The notes: generated by a model from the sequence alone, not told the origin. DNA of 32,508 nt from Bryobacterales bacterium (GCA_003136675.1 PLFE01000169.1:11346-43853); one strand, 5' to 3'. Shown: positions 23,892 to 32,426, numbered from the stretch's first letter. Numbers and translations: made by a program.

Positions 23892-24487
23892 ACACTCTCA
23901 GCACCCTCGGCTTTGCCATGGGTTCGGCATGGCTATCGGGAATCAACCTCTACGCCACCGTGTTCACCTTGGGCCTGCTCCAGCGCTTCCACCTCGTGCA
24001 GCTCCCCGGCGACCTCTCTCGCATCAGCGACACCTGGGTTCTCGCCATCGCCGGCGCAATGTACCTGATCCAATTCATCGCCGACAAAATCCCCGCCATC
24101 GATTCCACGTGGGACGCCATTCACACCTTCATTCGCATCCCCGCCGGCGCCATCCTGGCCGCCTCCGCCTTCGCTCACTTCGACCCCGCTATCCGCATCG
24201 CGGCCCTCCTCATCGGTGGCGGAGTTGCCCTCGGCTCGCATGGCACGAAAGCCACCGTCCGCCTCGCAGCCAACACCAGTCCGGAGCCGTTTTCGAATAT
24301 TGCTCTCAGCCTCTCGGAAGACGCCCTGACCTTCGCATCCACTCTGTTGATGGCCTTCCACCCCGTCATCATCCTCGCGGTCGTCATCGTCTTCGTCACC
24401 CTGTCGGCCTGGTTCGTGCCGAAGATCGTCCGCACCCTCGCGCGCCTGTTCCGCCGAGCGCCCAACGTCAAATCCGCAACCGCATAA
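23888..24487 (+). CDS. DUF4126 family membrane protein
   Basis: 199 residues, about five or six membrane helices. GSAWLSGINLYATVFTLGLL, IADKIPAIDSTWDAIHTFIR, and GGGVALGSHGTKATVRLAAN with SPEPFSNIALSLSED are conserved features of DUF4126. The function of the family is not known. It starts with GTG at 23888, preceded by CACAAT six bases upstream, and is followed after 9 bp by the AhpD-like gene on the same strand. Confidence 0.88.
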   Translation: MNTLSTLGFAMGSAWLSGINLYATVFTLGLLQRFHLVQLPGDLSRISDTWVLAIAGAMYLIQFIADKIPAIDSTWDAIHTFIRIPAGAILAASAFAHFDPAIRIAALLIGGGVALGSHGTKATVRLAANTSPEPFSNIALSLSEDALTFASTLLMAFHPVIILAVVIVFVTLSAWFVPKIVRTLARLFRRAPNVKSATA

Positions 24488-24490
24488 ACT
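24485..24490 (+). promoter_or_regulatory. -10-like TAAACT for a leaderless start
   Basis: TAAACT followed by exactly 6 nt and the ATG of the AhpD-like gene. It overlaps the DUF4126 stop codon. There is no Shine-Dalgarno before this ATG. Confidence 0.4.
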
Positions 24491-24496
24491 GGCCAG

Positions 24497-24931
24497 ATGG
24501 CCACCCTCGGATTCATCGAATACCAGGACGCGAGCGCGGAAGTCCGCGCCGTCTATGACGACATCATGCGCACCCGCGACACGGATTGGATCAATAACTT
24601 CTGGAAAGCACTGGCGCACGATCCAGCCACGCTGCGCCGCACATGGGAAAGCATCCGGCAGATCATGGCGCCCGGAACTCTCGACGCGCTCACCAAAGAG
24701 ATGATCTACCTGGCGGTGAGCGTCACCAACGGCTGCGGCTATTGCATCGCGTCCCACACCGCCGCTTCGCGCAAGGCCGGTATGTCGGACTCCATGTTCG
24801 CCGAGCTCATGGCCGTTGTCGGCATGGCCAATGAAACCAACCGCCTCGTGAACGGCTACCAGGTGGAAATCGACGAGCGCTTCAAACCGTCGCCGGCCCA
24901 CCGGAAGGAGGAAGATTCCACCGTGAAATAA
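24497..24931 (+). CDS. Carboxymuconolactone decarboxylase/AhpD-like protein
   Basis: 144 residues, all helical. The family active site is NGCGYCIASHTAASRKAG with Cys80, Cys83 and His87, the CxxC-x3-H pattern of AhpD-type alkylhydroperoxidases, so a thiol redox or peroxide-reducing role is likelier than lactone decarboxylation. The last 17 codons overlap the 3' end of the antiparallel histidine phosphatase gene by 50 bp. It lies just after DUF4126 on the same strand. Confidence 0.9.
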   Translation: MATLGFIEYQDASAEVRAVYDDIMRTRDTDWINNFWKALAHDPATLRRTWESIRQIMAPGTLDALTKEMIYLAVSVTNGCGYCIASHTAASRKAGMSDSMFAELMAVVGMANETNRLVNGYQVEIDERFKPSPAHRKEEDSTVK

Positions 24932-25472
24932 CGCGCTGCTCGCGTTCATAGCCCAGAATACTCACCGTGGCCGTGCTTAACGCGAACAGCCGTCCCGCGT
25001 TTGGCGGCAGCGCCAGCCAGCAGGCCGCCAGAATGCGCAGAATGTGCCCGTGCGCGAAAAGGGCAACATCACCCGTCGCTTGCATGGCCCGGTCGATCAC
25101 TTTGGCCGCCCGCGCATACACCTGCTCCACCGTCTCGCCGTTTGGAACGCCGTCCTTCCACAACTCCCACCCAGGCCGCACCTCGCGAATCTGCGGCGTG
25201 GACTTCCCTTCGTAGTCCCCATAATTCCATTCCGAGAGGTTCGCGTCCACCTGCGCCCCGTCCGCATAGCCCGCAATGCTGCAGGTCTCCCTGGCCCGTT
25301 GCATGGGACTCGTGAGTACCAGCGCGAACTGCTTTCCGGCCAGCATTTTGCCCAGAAGCGCCGCGCGCCGCTCGCCTTCCGCCGTCAGCGGCAGGTCGGT
25401 CGTGCCCGTGTGGGCCCCCGATAAGCTCCACGCCGTCTCGCCGTGCCGGATTAACCATAATTCATTGGGCAT
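24882..25472 (-). CDS. Histidine phosphatase family protein
   Basis: 196 residues of the phosphoglycerate-mutase-like fold. The catalytic motif is LIRHGETAW with phospho-acceptor His10 and Arg9, followed by LTSPMQRARET (Arg59), Glu81 in LSEWNYGDYEGK and LFAHGHILR with His141. The lack of the mutase insert suggests a broad phosphatase (CobC or SixA-like) rather than glycolytic mutase. The start at 25472 has TATGCT six bases upstream and no Shine-Dalgarno. Its 3' end overlaps the AhpD-like gene on the other strand. It is divergent from the DUF2076 gene. Confidence 0.92.
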   Translation of the reverse strand: MPNELWLIRHGETAWSLSGAHTGTTDLPLTAEGERRAALLGKMLAGKQFALVLTSPMQRARETCSIAGYADGAQVDANLSEWNYGDYEGKSTPQIREVRPGWELWKDGVPNGETVEQVYARAAKVIDRAMQATGDVALFAHGHILRILAACWLALPPNAGRLFALSTATVSILGYEREQRVISRWNLPPSGGPATV

Positions 25473-25478
25473 CCTACG

Positions 25479-25484
25479 AGCATA
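25479..25484 (-). promoter_or_regulatory. -10-like TATGCT for a leaderless start
   Basis: TATGCT on the minus strand followed by 6 nt and the ATG of the histidine phosphatase. No ribosome-binding site and no clear -35. Confidence 0.4.
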
Positions 25485-25530
25485 ATTGAACCAAACCCGC
25501 CTTCGCTCCGTCTACTAGGTGGAGGAACAA

Positions 25531-26187
25531 ATGACCCCGCAGGAAAGACAACTGCTCGAATCCCTGGCCGCCCGCATCGCCAACACGCCGCCGCCGCAGA
25601 AAGACCCGGAGGCGGATCAGATGATTCAGGAGCGGATCGGTTCCCGGCCGGATGCGCTCTACATACTGGCGCAAACGGTTCTGATTCAGGAAATGGCCCT
25701 CAACCAGGCCAACGGCCGGCTCCATGAACTCCAGCAGGCCCAGCAAAATCCGCCGCAGCATACCAGCTTCCTCGGCCGGCTCTTCGGCGCAGATCCTCAA
25801 TATGCCCAGCCGCAATACGCTCCGCAATATTCACAGCCCCAATACGCTCCGCCCCAATATCCACCGCAATACCAACAAGCCCAACCCAGCTTCCTGCGCA
25901 GCGCGGCCACTACCGCAACAGGCGTAGCGGCGGGAGCGCTGGCCTTCGAAGGCATCGAATCTCTCATGCATGGATTCGGCGGCGGCGGAGGTAACTATGG
26001 AGGAAACTACGGCGGCGGCGGATACGGCGGCGGTAACGAGACCGTAGTCAATAACTACTACGACGAGCCCCGCGCCGGCGACGGCGGCGGCGATGACAAC
26101 TCGCCCGACGTCAGCACGGCCGATGACTCCGGCGGCGACAGCGGGGATTCTTCGTTTGACGATTCATCCGGCGGAGACAACAACTAA
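25531..26187 (+). CDS. DUF2076 family protein
   Basis: 218 residues. The N-terminal 70 residues (MTPQERQLLESLAARIA, DPEADQMIQERIGSRPDALYIL AQTVLIQE region) are the DUF2076 helix domain. A Gln/Pro/Tyr repeat stretch follows (about 90-125; PQYAPQYSQPQYAPPQY), then FLRSAATTATGVAAGALAFEG, a Gly/Tyr/Asn-rich segment and a Gly/Asp/Ser acidic tail. Low complexity over more than half of the protein suggests a disordered surface or envelope-associated protein; its role is unknown. ATG at 25531 has GGAGG with 5 nt spacing, so it is chosen over the GTG four codons earlier. Confidence 0.87.
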   Translation: MTPQERQLLESLAARIANTPPPQKDPEADQMIQERIGSRPDALYILAQTVLIQEMALNQANGRLHELQQAQQNPPQHTSFLGRLFGADPQYAQPQYAPQYSQPQYAPPQYPPQYQQAQPSFLRSAATTATGVAAGALAFEGIESLMHGFGGGGGNYGGNYGGGGYGGGNETVVNNYYDEPRAGDGGGDDNSPDVSTADDSGGDSGDSSFDDSSGGDNN

Positions 26188-26209
26188 ACACAATGACAAC
26201 TGCCGGATC

Positions 26210-27856
26210 TTAACGCTGCGCAAGATCCCGCGGCAGTTCCGGCCAATCTGAAATCGGATCGATATCCACCGGCACGCCCTTCACGTTCTTGATCGCCGCT
26301 GTCAACTCCGCCGGCATCGTGTCAAATTTCGCGAACCAGGCTGCCGCGCGCTTTCCATCCCCCGTGGCTTCCATTTCCAGCAGTTCTTTCGCCAGCGCGG
26401 CAATCACCACTGGCATCAACTCGTAATTAATCGCGTAGCGGCCGCTCGCGTACTCCACGGCTTTTTTCTCGTTCAAATAATTGAACTCCATCATCTCGGC
26501 GCGGCCATGCGCTTCGGCGGTCCCGTAGCGCACCGTTCGGAATACGCCCGCTACATAGGAGGCGTAATATTCCTCCTCGCGGCGGCTCGGCAGCGCGCCA
26601 TGGTCGATCAGCCAGTGCAAACCGAACATGCCCACCACATCCGCCTTCGCCTCTTCCAGCGCCGCATACACCGGGCCGATGGCCGCGCGAATATCCTGCT
26701 GGTGGCCGCCCACCGTCGCATACGACGGCCCCAATCCGTGCGAGATCTCGTGAAGCACCACGGCCGCCAGATACCCCTCGCCGGAAGCCGATTGCGCCTG
26801 GTCCGCGCGCATCAACTGCTTCGCCAGAGGCAGAATCACGGAATTCACGCGAGCGTCCATGAAATTCTTGAAGAAGATCTTCTTCGTCCCCTTCTCCGCA
26901 TGAATCCGGGGATCGTTCGGAAGGTTATCGGCTACCGCCTGGTAACCGTGGCGCAGGTCTCCCGCGCGGAACGGCGAATCCATCACCTCCAGAGGCGTGG
27001 CCTGCCCTGCCTTGGAAGGCTTGTCCGCCGCCGCCACCGGCAGCGCATTCTGAATGTCCGGGACGTACTTCTCATAAATCGCCAGCTTCGCGCTCTCCGC
27101 TTCATTCCGGATTAACACCGCCGCGCCCCACGATGCCTTCACCCCCAGCACATCGTCCAGATAAGTCTCGTAAGGAGCAAAAATGAGGTCGATCCGCGGA
27201 TTCTTCAAATCCACCCACGCGGAATCGCTCTTATAGTAGTCATCGTCCAGCAGCGCCGCCGCGCGCAGACGCAGGAAGTTCGCAAAAGCCGCATCGTCGC
27301 TCAAATCCGCCGCCCGCCGCAGCGATCCAGCCGCCCGCCCGAGCTGCCACTGGTATTCCAGGTGATAGGGAATTGCCCGCAGCTTCTTCGGACCAGGCTC
27401 GTTCGAATCGGACCACCGCAAGACCGTCAGCGGGTTGTAGATTGCCGCTTTCTGATCCGGATGCTTCGCCACATACGCTTCAATGTCTTCGCGCGTTAGC
27501 TTGGCCGGATAAATCTGCCGCCCTGGGCGAAATGGCTCATTGCCCGCAAATTGCTTGTTCTCGTGCAGCAGGTCGAACCGGCTCCCGTTGATCATCAGCA
27601 TCCGCTTCAGCTTTGCGTCTTTGGTGGTCAGCAGAATGCGCAGCCCTTCCGGATCGCTTTGTTTCCAGTAGATCAGCTCCAGATCCTGTGACGCCCGCAC
27701 CAGTTCTTCCACCATCTGCCTCTGCTTCACCGTGAGCCCTGTGGAATCATAAGGCATCTTCACCGGCTGCCACTCGGCCAGCGTCGCATCCATCTCAGAC
27801 GCTGTTTCCGATGCGGTGAGTACAGTGATCACGGCGAGAGCAAGCAGGAGGCGCAT
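26210..27856 (-). CDS. Exported M49-like zinc peptidase
   Basis: 548 residues with a signal peptide (MRLLLALAVITVLTASET). The zinc motif is VVLHEISHGLGPSY (His369, Glu370, His373) and the third ligand region is EEAKADVVGMFGLHWL (from Glu401). This resembles the dipeptidyl-peptidase III group (M49), whose motif is usually HExxxH; the shorter HExxH form here is known in bacterial relatives. A periplasmic peptidase is probable, with substrate unknown. TACAAT lies 6 nt before the ATG with no Shine-Dalgarno. It starts 12 bp after the phosphopantetheinyl transferase stop. Confidence 0.82.
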   Translation of the reverse strand: MRLLLALAVITVLTASETASEMDATLAEWQPVKMPYDSTGLTVKQRQMVEELVRASQDLELIYWKQSDPEGLRILLTTKDAKLKRMLMINGSRFDLLHENKQFAGNEPFRPGRQIYPAKLTREDIEAYVAKHPDQKAAIYNPLTVLRWSDSNEPGPKKLRAIPYHLEYQWQLGRAAGSLRRAADLSDDAAFANFLRLRAAALLDDDYYKSDSAWVDLKNPRIDLIFAPYETYLDDVLGVKASWGAAVLIRNEAESAKLAIYEKYVPDIQNALPVAAADKPSKAGQATPLEVMDSPFRAGDLRHGYQAVADNLPNDPRIHAEKGTKKIFFKNFMDARVNSVILPLAKQLMRADQAQSASGEGYLAAVVLHEISHGLGPSYATVGGHQQDIRAAIGPVYAALEEAKADVVGMFGLHWLIDHGALPSRREEEYYASYVAGVFRTVRYGTAEAHGRAEMMEFNYLNEKKAVEYASGRYAINYELMPVVIAALAKELLEMEATGDGKRAAAWFAKFDTMPAELTAAIKNVKGVPVDIDPISDWPELPRDLAQR

Positions 27857-27862
27857 GCCAAG

Positions 27863-27868
27863 ATTGTA
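27863..27868 (-). promoter_or_regulatory. -10-like TACAAT for a leaderless start
   Basis: TACAAT on the minus strand, immediately after the phosphopantetheinyl transferase stop codon and exactly 6 nt before the ATG of the M49-like gene. Confidence 0.45.
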
Positions 27869-28594
27869 TTAGATCTTACGGGCGTATAGCGCGACCGGAA
27901 GTTGATCCGGTTCAAGAATCGGACTCGTCCACAGTCGAATTTCCCTTGCGCGCACCGCCAGAGCCGCCGCGTAATCCTCCGGCGCTGCTACATCCGTAAT
28001 CAGCCACTCCAATTCCAGCCCCGGGTTTCCGCGGATCTCCAGTAACCCCGCCGGCTCGCCCGGCAACAAAGACACCCGGAAGCTTTCAAGAGGCAGGGAA
28101 AGTCCGATACCCAGCGCCTTAATATAAGCTTCCTTGCGAGCCCAACAGTGATGGAACGCTCGCGACCGCGCCTCGCCGGATAAACTCGCCAGGTCTCTTG
28201 CTTCCGCCTCGCTAAAGAACCTTCCCGCGACGCTCATCAGATCCGCCAACGGCCGCACCTTCTCAATGTCGATTCCCACTTCCAGCCCACCAACCGCGAA
28301 AAGCGCCATTTCGCCCGAATGCGCGACATTGAAGTGAATGCCCGCCTCAGCTACGAATGGCTTGCCGTGAGCCGCGTACTCGAATTCCAAACTCCGCGCC
28401 TCCACGCCCAGGTAGTGTCCCAGCAGGAATCGCAGCACTCCCCTCGAAATCGCAAACTTCTGGCGGTGCTCCTCCGCATGAAACGAAGCCGCTCGTTTGC
28501 GCTCCGTCGCCGAAAGCAGGTCGGCGAGCATCTGCGACGCGGCGCCCCGGCCGCCCAGGCGCACGCACCAAACGTCTACCTCCATTTCGTTCAC
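27869..28594 (-). CDS. 4'-phosphopantetheinyl transferase (Sfp-type)
   Basis: About 241 residues. It moves the phosphopantetheine arm from coenzyme A onto a serine of acyl or peptidyl carrier proteins. Motifs are HFNVAHSGEMALFAV, the magnesium site VGIDIEKVRP, RFFSEAEARDL and WARKEAYIKALGIGL, in the order of Sfp/HetI enzymes, and the two-lobed length fits. The start is uncertain: GTG 28600, GTG 28594 or ATG 28585. TACTTT sits exactly 6 nt before GTG 28594, following the pattern of the window, while GGGGGTGA lies 5 nt before ATG 28585. No polyketide or peptide synthase is visible nearby. Confidence 0.9.
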   Translation of the reverse strand: MNEMEVDVWCVRLGGRGAASQMLADLLSATERKRAASFHAEEHRQKFAISRGVLRFLLGHYLGVEARSLEFEYAAHGKPFVAEAGIHFNVAHSGEMALFAVGGLEVGIDIEKVRPLADLMSVAGRFFSEAEARDLASLSGEARSRAFHHCWARKEAYIKALGIGLSLPLESFRVSLLPGEPAGLLEIRGNPGLELEWLITDVAAPEDYAAALAVRAREIRLWTSPILEPDQLPVALYARKI

Positions 28595-28600
28595 CCCCAC

Positions 28601-28678
28601 AAAGTACCACTCGTCTCACATCGGTTCGCACCCCACCCACACCTGATATGTGATATTCGCCGAAAGTTGGTATATCAA
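28601..28678 (-). promoter_or_regulatory. Two candidate promoters of the phosphopantetheinyl transferase gene
   Basis: On the minus strand TTGATA (28678-28673) and TATCAC (28655-28650) are 17 bp apart and would give a leader of about 55 nt. Closer in, TACTTT (28606-28601) is 6 nt before GTG 28594, a leaderless reading. The outer pair overlaps an inverted repeat TGATAT-N15-ATATCA (28651-28677). The sequence cannot decide between them. Confidence 0.35.
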
Positions 28679-28955
28679 TCCGTCCTACACCCCAAACCCA
28701 CAAGTCTTTCATTTCTCATAGGTTACGGATTCCATTCTTGGGGCTGTAACAACGTGTAACGCGACCACTAAGTTACTGAATAGAAAAATCTTATGGGGCT
28801 TAACAGTATCAAACCCCTTGAAACTTGTGCTGCGCCTAGTGCAGATACATTATTAGACTGCACAAAGAGGTTTGTCTTGGTCCTACTCGGGAGGCCGTAT
28901 GGACCCACGTACATTGCAAGGCGAAAGCCTTGCCAAAAAGGAGAACGCGAACAAC
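28679..28955 (+). promoter_or_regulatory. Leader region of the second TonB receptor
   Basis: No gene in this stretch. GTGCAG-N13-CTGCAC (28839-28863) is a perfect 6-bp inverted repeat that may bind a regulator or form an RNA stem. GGGAGG (28889-28894) stands 4 nt before an in-frame ATG at 28899, and AAGGAG (28938-28943) serves the main start at 28956. No promoter stands out; TTGTGC with CATTAT 17 bp later is the weak best guess. Confidence 0.35.
28916..28933 (+). promoter_or_regulatory. GNRA-capped leader hairpin next to the ribosome-binding site
   Basis: GCAAGGC-GAAA-GCCTTGC is a perfect 7-bp stem with a GAAA tetraloop. It ends 4 nt before AAGGAG of the receptor start at 28956 and lies between two in-frame start codons. 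It could adjust access to the second ribosome-binding site. Confidence 0.6.
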
Positions 28956-31900
28956 ATGTTCAGGTATCGTCGTTGCGCGACTATGCTGGGATTGGCCGTA
29001 ATGCTCTTCGCGAGCGTTTCCGCCAGCTTTGCCCAACAAGTCTTCGGCAGCATTTATGGAACCGTTACCGATGCAAACGGGGGTGGGGTACCCAATGCAA
29101 AGGTCACAATCACGGATCAAAACAAAGGAACCGTTATCGATATCGTCACGGACGCGTCGGGTAACTACAACAGAGGCCAGCTCATCCCGGATGCCTACAA
29201 GGTAACCGTTGAGGCCCCTGGATTTTCGAAGGTGACCTCCGATGTCATCACCGTCCAGGTGGATGAAGCACAAAAGTATGACGTCGGCCTGAAGGTCGGC
29301 GCAGTCACCACCGAAGTGGAAGTCAGCGCGGAAGCGCCGCTCCTGCAAGCCGATCGAGCGGACGTCGCCCAGACGTTCACCGCGAAGGAGGTCAATGACT
29401 TGCCGAACATCGGACGCAACCTGCAGTCCATGGAGCTCCTGAATCCCGGTACCGCGAAACTCGGCTGGCAGCATGCCTCCGACGAAAACCCGCAAAACAG
29501 CGTCCAGTTGATCGCCAATGGCCAGTTGTTCGACGCCATCGGTTATGAGCTCGACGGCACCACCGACCAGGACCCAATTTTGGGCATCATCGTCATCAAC
29601 CCCAACATCGACGGCGTGCAGGAAGTGAAACAGGCCGAGCAGAACTTCGACGCCGAATTCTCCTACGTCGGCGGCGGTGTGATCAGCTATTCCACTCGCT
29701 CCGGCACCAACCAGTTCCACGCCGATGGTTTTGAAACCCTGCAGCTCAACACGCCTGGTTTCACAACGTTTGCCGCGAATCCCTTCTCCGGTTTGCCCGC
29801 TGCCACGTACCGCCAGAATCAGTTTGGCGGAGCCATTGGCGGCAGAATTATCAAGAACAAGCTGTTCTTCTTCGGCGATGCGCAGCTCAACCGGCAATCC
29901 CAGGGCGCCAGCGTCGTCACCACGGTGCCGGACGCGCTCGATAGCACCGGCAATTTCAGCGAGTGGTCCGCGGTCAATAAGAATTACACGATTTTCGACC
30001 CCAACACCGGCGACCCGTCGACGGGCGTTGGCAGAACCGCGTACGCGAACAATACAATTCCCGCAAGCGAGATCAGCCCGCAAGCTCTGGCGATCATGAA
30101 GTATTTCCCCGCGCCCAACTTCCAGCAGATCGCCGGCGAGCCCTTCGTGAACAACTACGCCATCAACGGAGCGGTTGCCATCACCGGGAACGCATTTGAC
30201 ACCCGCGAGGATTACTACCTCAACGAGAAGAACACCATCTTTGGCCGTTACAGCTACTATGCTTACACCGAGCAGGCGCCGGGCGCATTCGGTTCCGAGG
30301 CCGGCGGTCCGGCTTTCGGAAACTACGCAGGTGACTCGCAGGCGCTGAATCAGAGCATCGCCCTCGGTTGGACCACCACCCTGAGCCCCACCCTGATCAA
30401 CGAATTCCGGTTCGGCTATATGCGCTACCACGTGTTCGACGTGCCCAACGGCTACGGCACGGACCCCGCCACCGCGGCCGGAATTCCCGGCCTGAACCTC
30501 GATAAAACCTACACCTCCGGTCTGCCTTATTTCAATATCAACGTGCCGACCGGCGACGGGCTCGATCTGGGCTATGCACTGGGAGCGAATCAATGTAACT
30601 GCCCGCTCACCGAGACCGAGACGCAGTACCAGTTCGTCGACAACTTAAGCAAGACGGCTGGCAAGCACACCTTCAAGTTCGGAGCGGACCTTCGCTATGC
30701 CGAGAACCTTCGGGTCCCCAGCGATAGCCACCGCGCCGGCGAACTCACCTTCGGGGACGGCGAGACCGGCTCGGTTTCCGCAGTCGGCGCCAATGCCACG
30801 GACGGCGTTGGTCTGGCGACCTTCCTGCTCGGCGACACCACCTACTTCCAGCGTTACGTCAGCAGCAGCACCAACGCGCAGGAACACCAACGCCGCTTCC
30901 TGTGGTACGGACAGGACGAATGGCGTCCCACGCCGAAATTGACCGTTACGTTGGGTCTGCGCTGGGAAATGATCTTCCCGGAGAGCGTCAACGGCGCTGG
31001 CAACGGCGCAACTCTGAATTTGAACGACGGCTTGATGTACGTCTTCGGAGTCGGCGGGGTGCCGCTTTCCGGCATTCAGGCGGAAAACTGGAAAACCTAC
31101 GCTCCTCGCGCGGGCGTCGCCTATCAGATCAACCATAAGACCGTCATTCGGGCGGGCTACGGCTGGGGATACGACCTTGGCGTGTTCGGGTCCACCTTCG
31201 GTCACAATGTCACCCAGAATCCTCCGGTTCTCAGCAACCAGCAGTTAAACGCCGTGGGTAACTTCACGGACGTGTTTAACCTCGCTCAGGGTCCCCCTGC
31301 TCCGGCGGGCTACACCGTCAGCGCCAACGGAACCTTCCCGCTTCCCAATGGCATCGATCCGAAGTTCCGCCCCGATCACCAAACGCTGCCCGTCACTTAC
31401 CTGTACAACCTGTCTCTTCAGTACCAGCTCACCAACCGGATTGCGCTCACCGCCGCCTATGTCGGCAACGCGAACCGGCACGGATTCCTGGGAACTGGAA
31501 ACTCCTACTCGTTGAATACGCCGGACTATGTCCCTGGAGAGAATAACAACCAGGAACGGCCTTATTACGCAAAGTATGGGTGGACGCAGGATATCAGCTA
31601 TTACGGCGATGATGCCAACGAGGAATATAATTCGTTCCAGGCGCAATTCAAAGTCAACAACCTGGCTGGCTGGACCCTGCAGGGCAGCTACACCTACCAG
31701 GAACAATGGGGCGATGGATGGGGTCCGGATGCGAATTACACCTTCCTCTACGACCGCTCCTTCGGCCAGGGCTATAGCAACACTCTACCCCGGCAGCAGT
31801 GGACGCTCGCCCAGATCTACCAGATCCCCTACGGAAGGGGCCAGAAGTATGGTTCGAGCTTGAACCGTCCGCTGGATGCACTGATCGGTGGTTGGCAGAT

Positions 31901-32372
31901 CAGCGGCGTGATGACCTACTACAGTGGGTTCCCGTTCATGCCGTCTCTTGAAAACTACGGAACCGATGCGAACGGTAACCCGGTTCTTATCCCGAACGCG
32001 GGGCCGACGGGCGTGCCCAACATCGGGAACGTCAGCCCCTACGCCGGCGCGCCGGGCAACCGCAGCGGCTGGATTACCGGCTTGAGCAGCGGTGCTTACA
32101 CTCTGCCGGCTGCCGGTACGTTCGGCAACTACCCGATCAACACCTTGTTTGGTCCACAATTCATCCAGCAGGACCTTTCACTCTCGAAGACCTTTAAGGT
32201 CACAGAACGGCTCAACTTTACGTTCAAGACGGAAGCAAGAAACGCCTTTAACCACACCAATCTCGGGCTTCCGAATTCCGACATTCAAAGCTCGACGGTC
32301 GGCTTGATCACCGGTTTGGCCGGCGGCGCGAACATGCGCTCGTTGCAGTTCGACGGCGCGTTCCACTTCTAG
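28956..32372 (+). CDS. Oar-like TonB-dependent receptor
   Basis: 1138 residues from the ATG at 28956, chosen because it opens a textbook signal peptide (MFRYRRCATMLGLAVMLFAS, cut near SFA-QQ) with AAGGAG upstream. An in-frame ATG at 28899 with GGGAGG would add 19 residues. Mature order: carboxypeptidase-regulatory domain (GSIYGTVTDANGGGVPNAKV ... YKVTVEAPGF), plug (LPNIGRNLQSMELLNPGT, ELDGTTDQDPI, GGGVISYSTRSGTNQFH) and a long beta-barrel ending LQFDGAFHF. The terminal Phe suits barrel assembly. It imports an unknown substrate, often thought to be polymer fragments in Acidobacteria. A strong terminator follows. Confidence 0.94.
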   Translation: MFRYRRCATMLGLAVMLFASVSASFAQQVFGSIYGTVTDANGGGVPNAKVTITDQNKGTVIDIVTDASGNYNRGQLIPDAYKVTVEAPGFSKVTSDVITVQVDEAQKYDVGLKVGAVTTEVEVSAEAPLLQADRADVAQTFTAKEVNDLPNIGRNLQSMELLNPGTAKLGWQHASDENPQNSVQLIANGQLFDAIGYELDGTTDQDPILGIIVINPNIDGVQEVKQAEQNFDAEFSYVGGGVISYSTRSGTNQFHADGFETLQLNTPGFTTFAANPFSGLPAATYRQNQFGGAIGGRIIKNKLFFFGDAQLNRQSQGASVVTTVPDALDSTGNFSEWSAVNKNYTIFDPNTGDPSTGVGRTAYANNTIPASEISPQALAIMKYFPAPNFQQIAGEPFVNNYAINGAVAITGNAFDTREDYYLNEKNTIFGRYSYYAYTEQAPGAFGSEAGGPAFGNYAGDSQALNQSIALGWTTTLSPTLINEFRFGYMRYHVFDVPNGYGTDPATAAGIPGLNLDKTYTSGLPYFNINVPTGDGLDLGYALGANQCNCPLTETETQYQFVDNLSKTAGKHTFKFGADLRYAENLRVPSDSHRAGELTFGDGETGSVSAVGANATDGVGLATFLLGDTTYFQRYVSSSTNAQEHQRRFLWYGQDEWRPTPKLTVTLGLRWEMIFPESVNGAGNGATLNLNDGLMYVFGVGGVPLSGIQAENWKTYAPRAGVAYQINHKTVIRAGYGWGYDLGVFGSTFGHNVTQNPPVLSNQQLNAVGNFTDVFNLAQGPPAPAGYTVSANGTFPLPNGIDPKFRPDHQTLPVTYLYNLSLQYQLTNRIALTAAYVGNANRHGFLGTGNSYSLNTPDYVPGENNNQERPYYAKYGWTQDISYYGDDANEEYNSFQAQFKVNNLAGWTLQGSYTYQEQWGDGWGPDANYTFLYDRSFGQGYSNTLPRQQWTLAQIYQIPYGRGQKYGSSLNRPLDALIGGWQISGVMTYYSGFPFMPSLENYGTDANGNPVLIPNAGPTGVPNIGNVSPYAGAPGNRSGWITGLSSGAYTLPAAGTFGNYPINTLFGPQFIQQDLSLSKTFKVTERLNFTFKTEARNAFNHTNLGLPNSDIQSSTVGLITGLAGGANMRSLQFDGAFHF

Positions 32373-32387
32373 AAAGCACCCTCCTAC

Positions 32388-32426
32388 AAAAGGCCGGCAG
32401 AGTTCAACCTCTGCCGGCCTTTTTTC
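32388..32426 (+). terminator. Strong intrinsic terminator of the TonB receptor gene
   Basis: AGGCCGGCAGAG (32391-32402), loop TTCAAC, and CTCTGCCGGCCT (32409-32420): a perfect 12-bp stem, extended by the A-run before and T-run after (TTTTT to 32425). It starts 16 bp after the stop codon. It also forms the 5' exon motif of the group IIC intron that follows. Confidence 0.92.

Noticed and set aside
23933-24949. Minus-strand frame of 338 codons across DUF4126 and the AhpD-like gene
   Set aside because: It spans two well-supported plus-strand genes and has low-complexity Gly/Glu/Asp-rich composition typical of antisense frames.
28836-30593. Long minus-strand frame of 585 codons opposite the second TonB receptor
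   Set aside because: It lies fully antisense to a gene with clear domains, has no recognisable motif, and its Gly/Val/Arg/Asp-rich composition is the usual shadow of a GC-rich gene.
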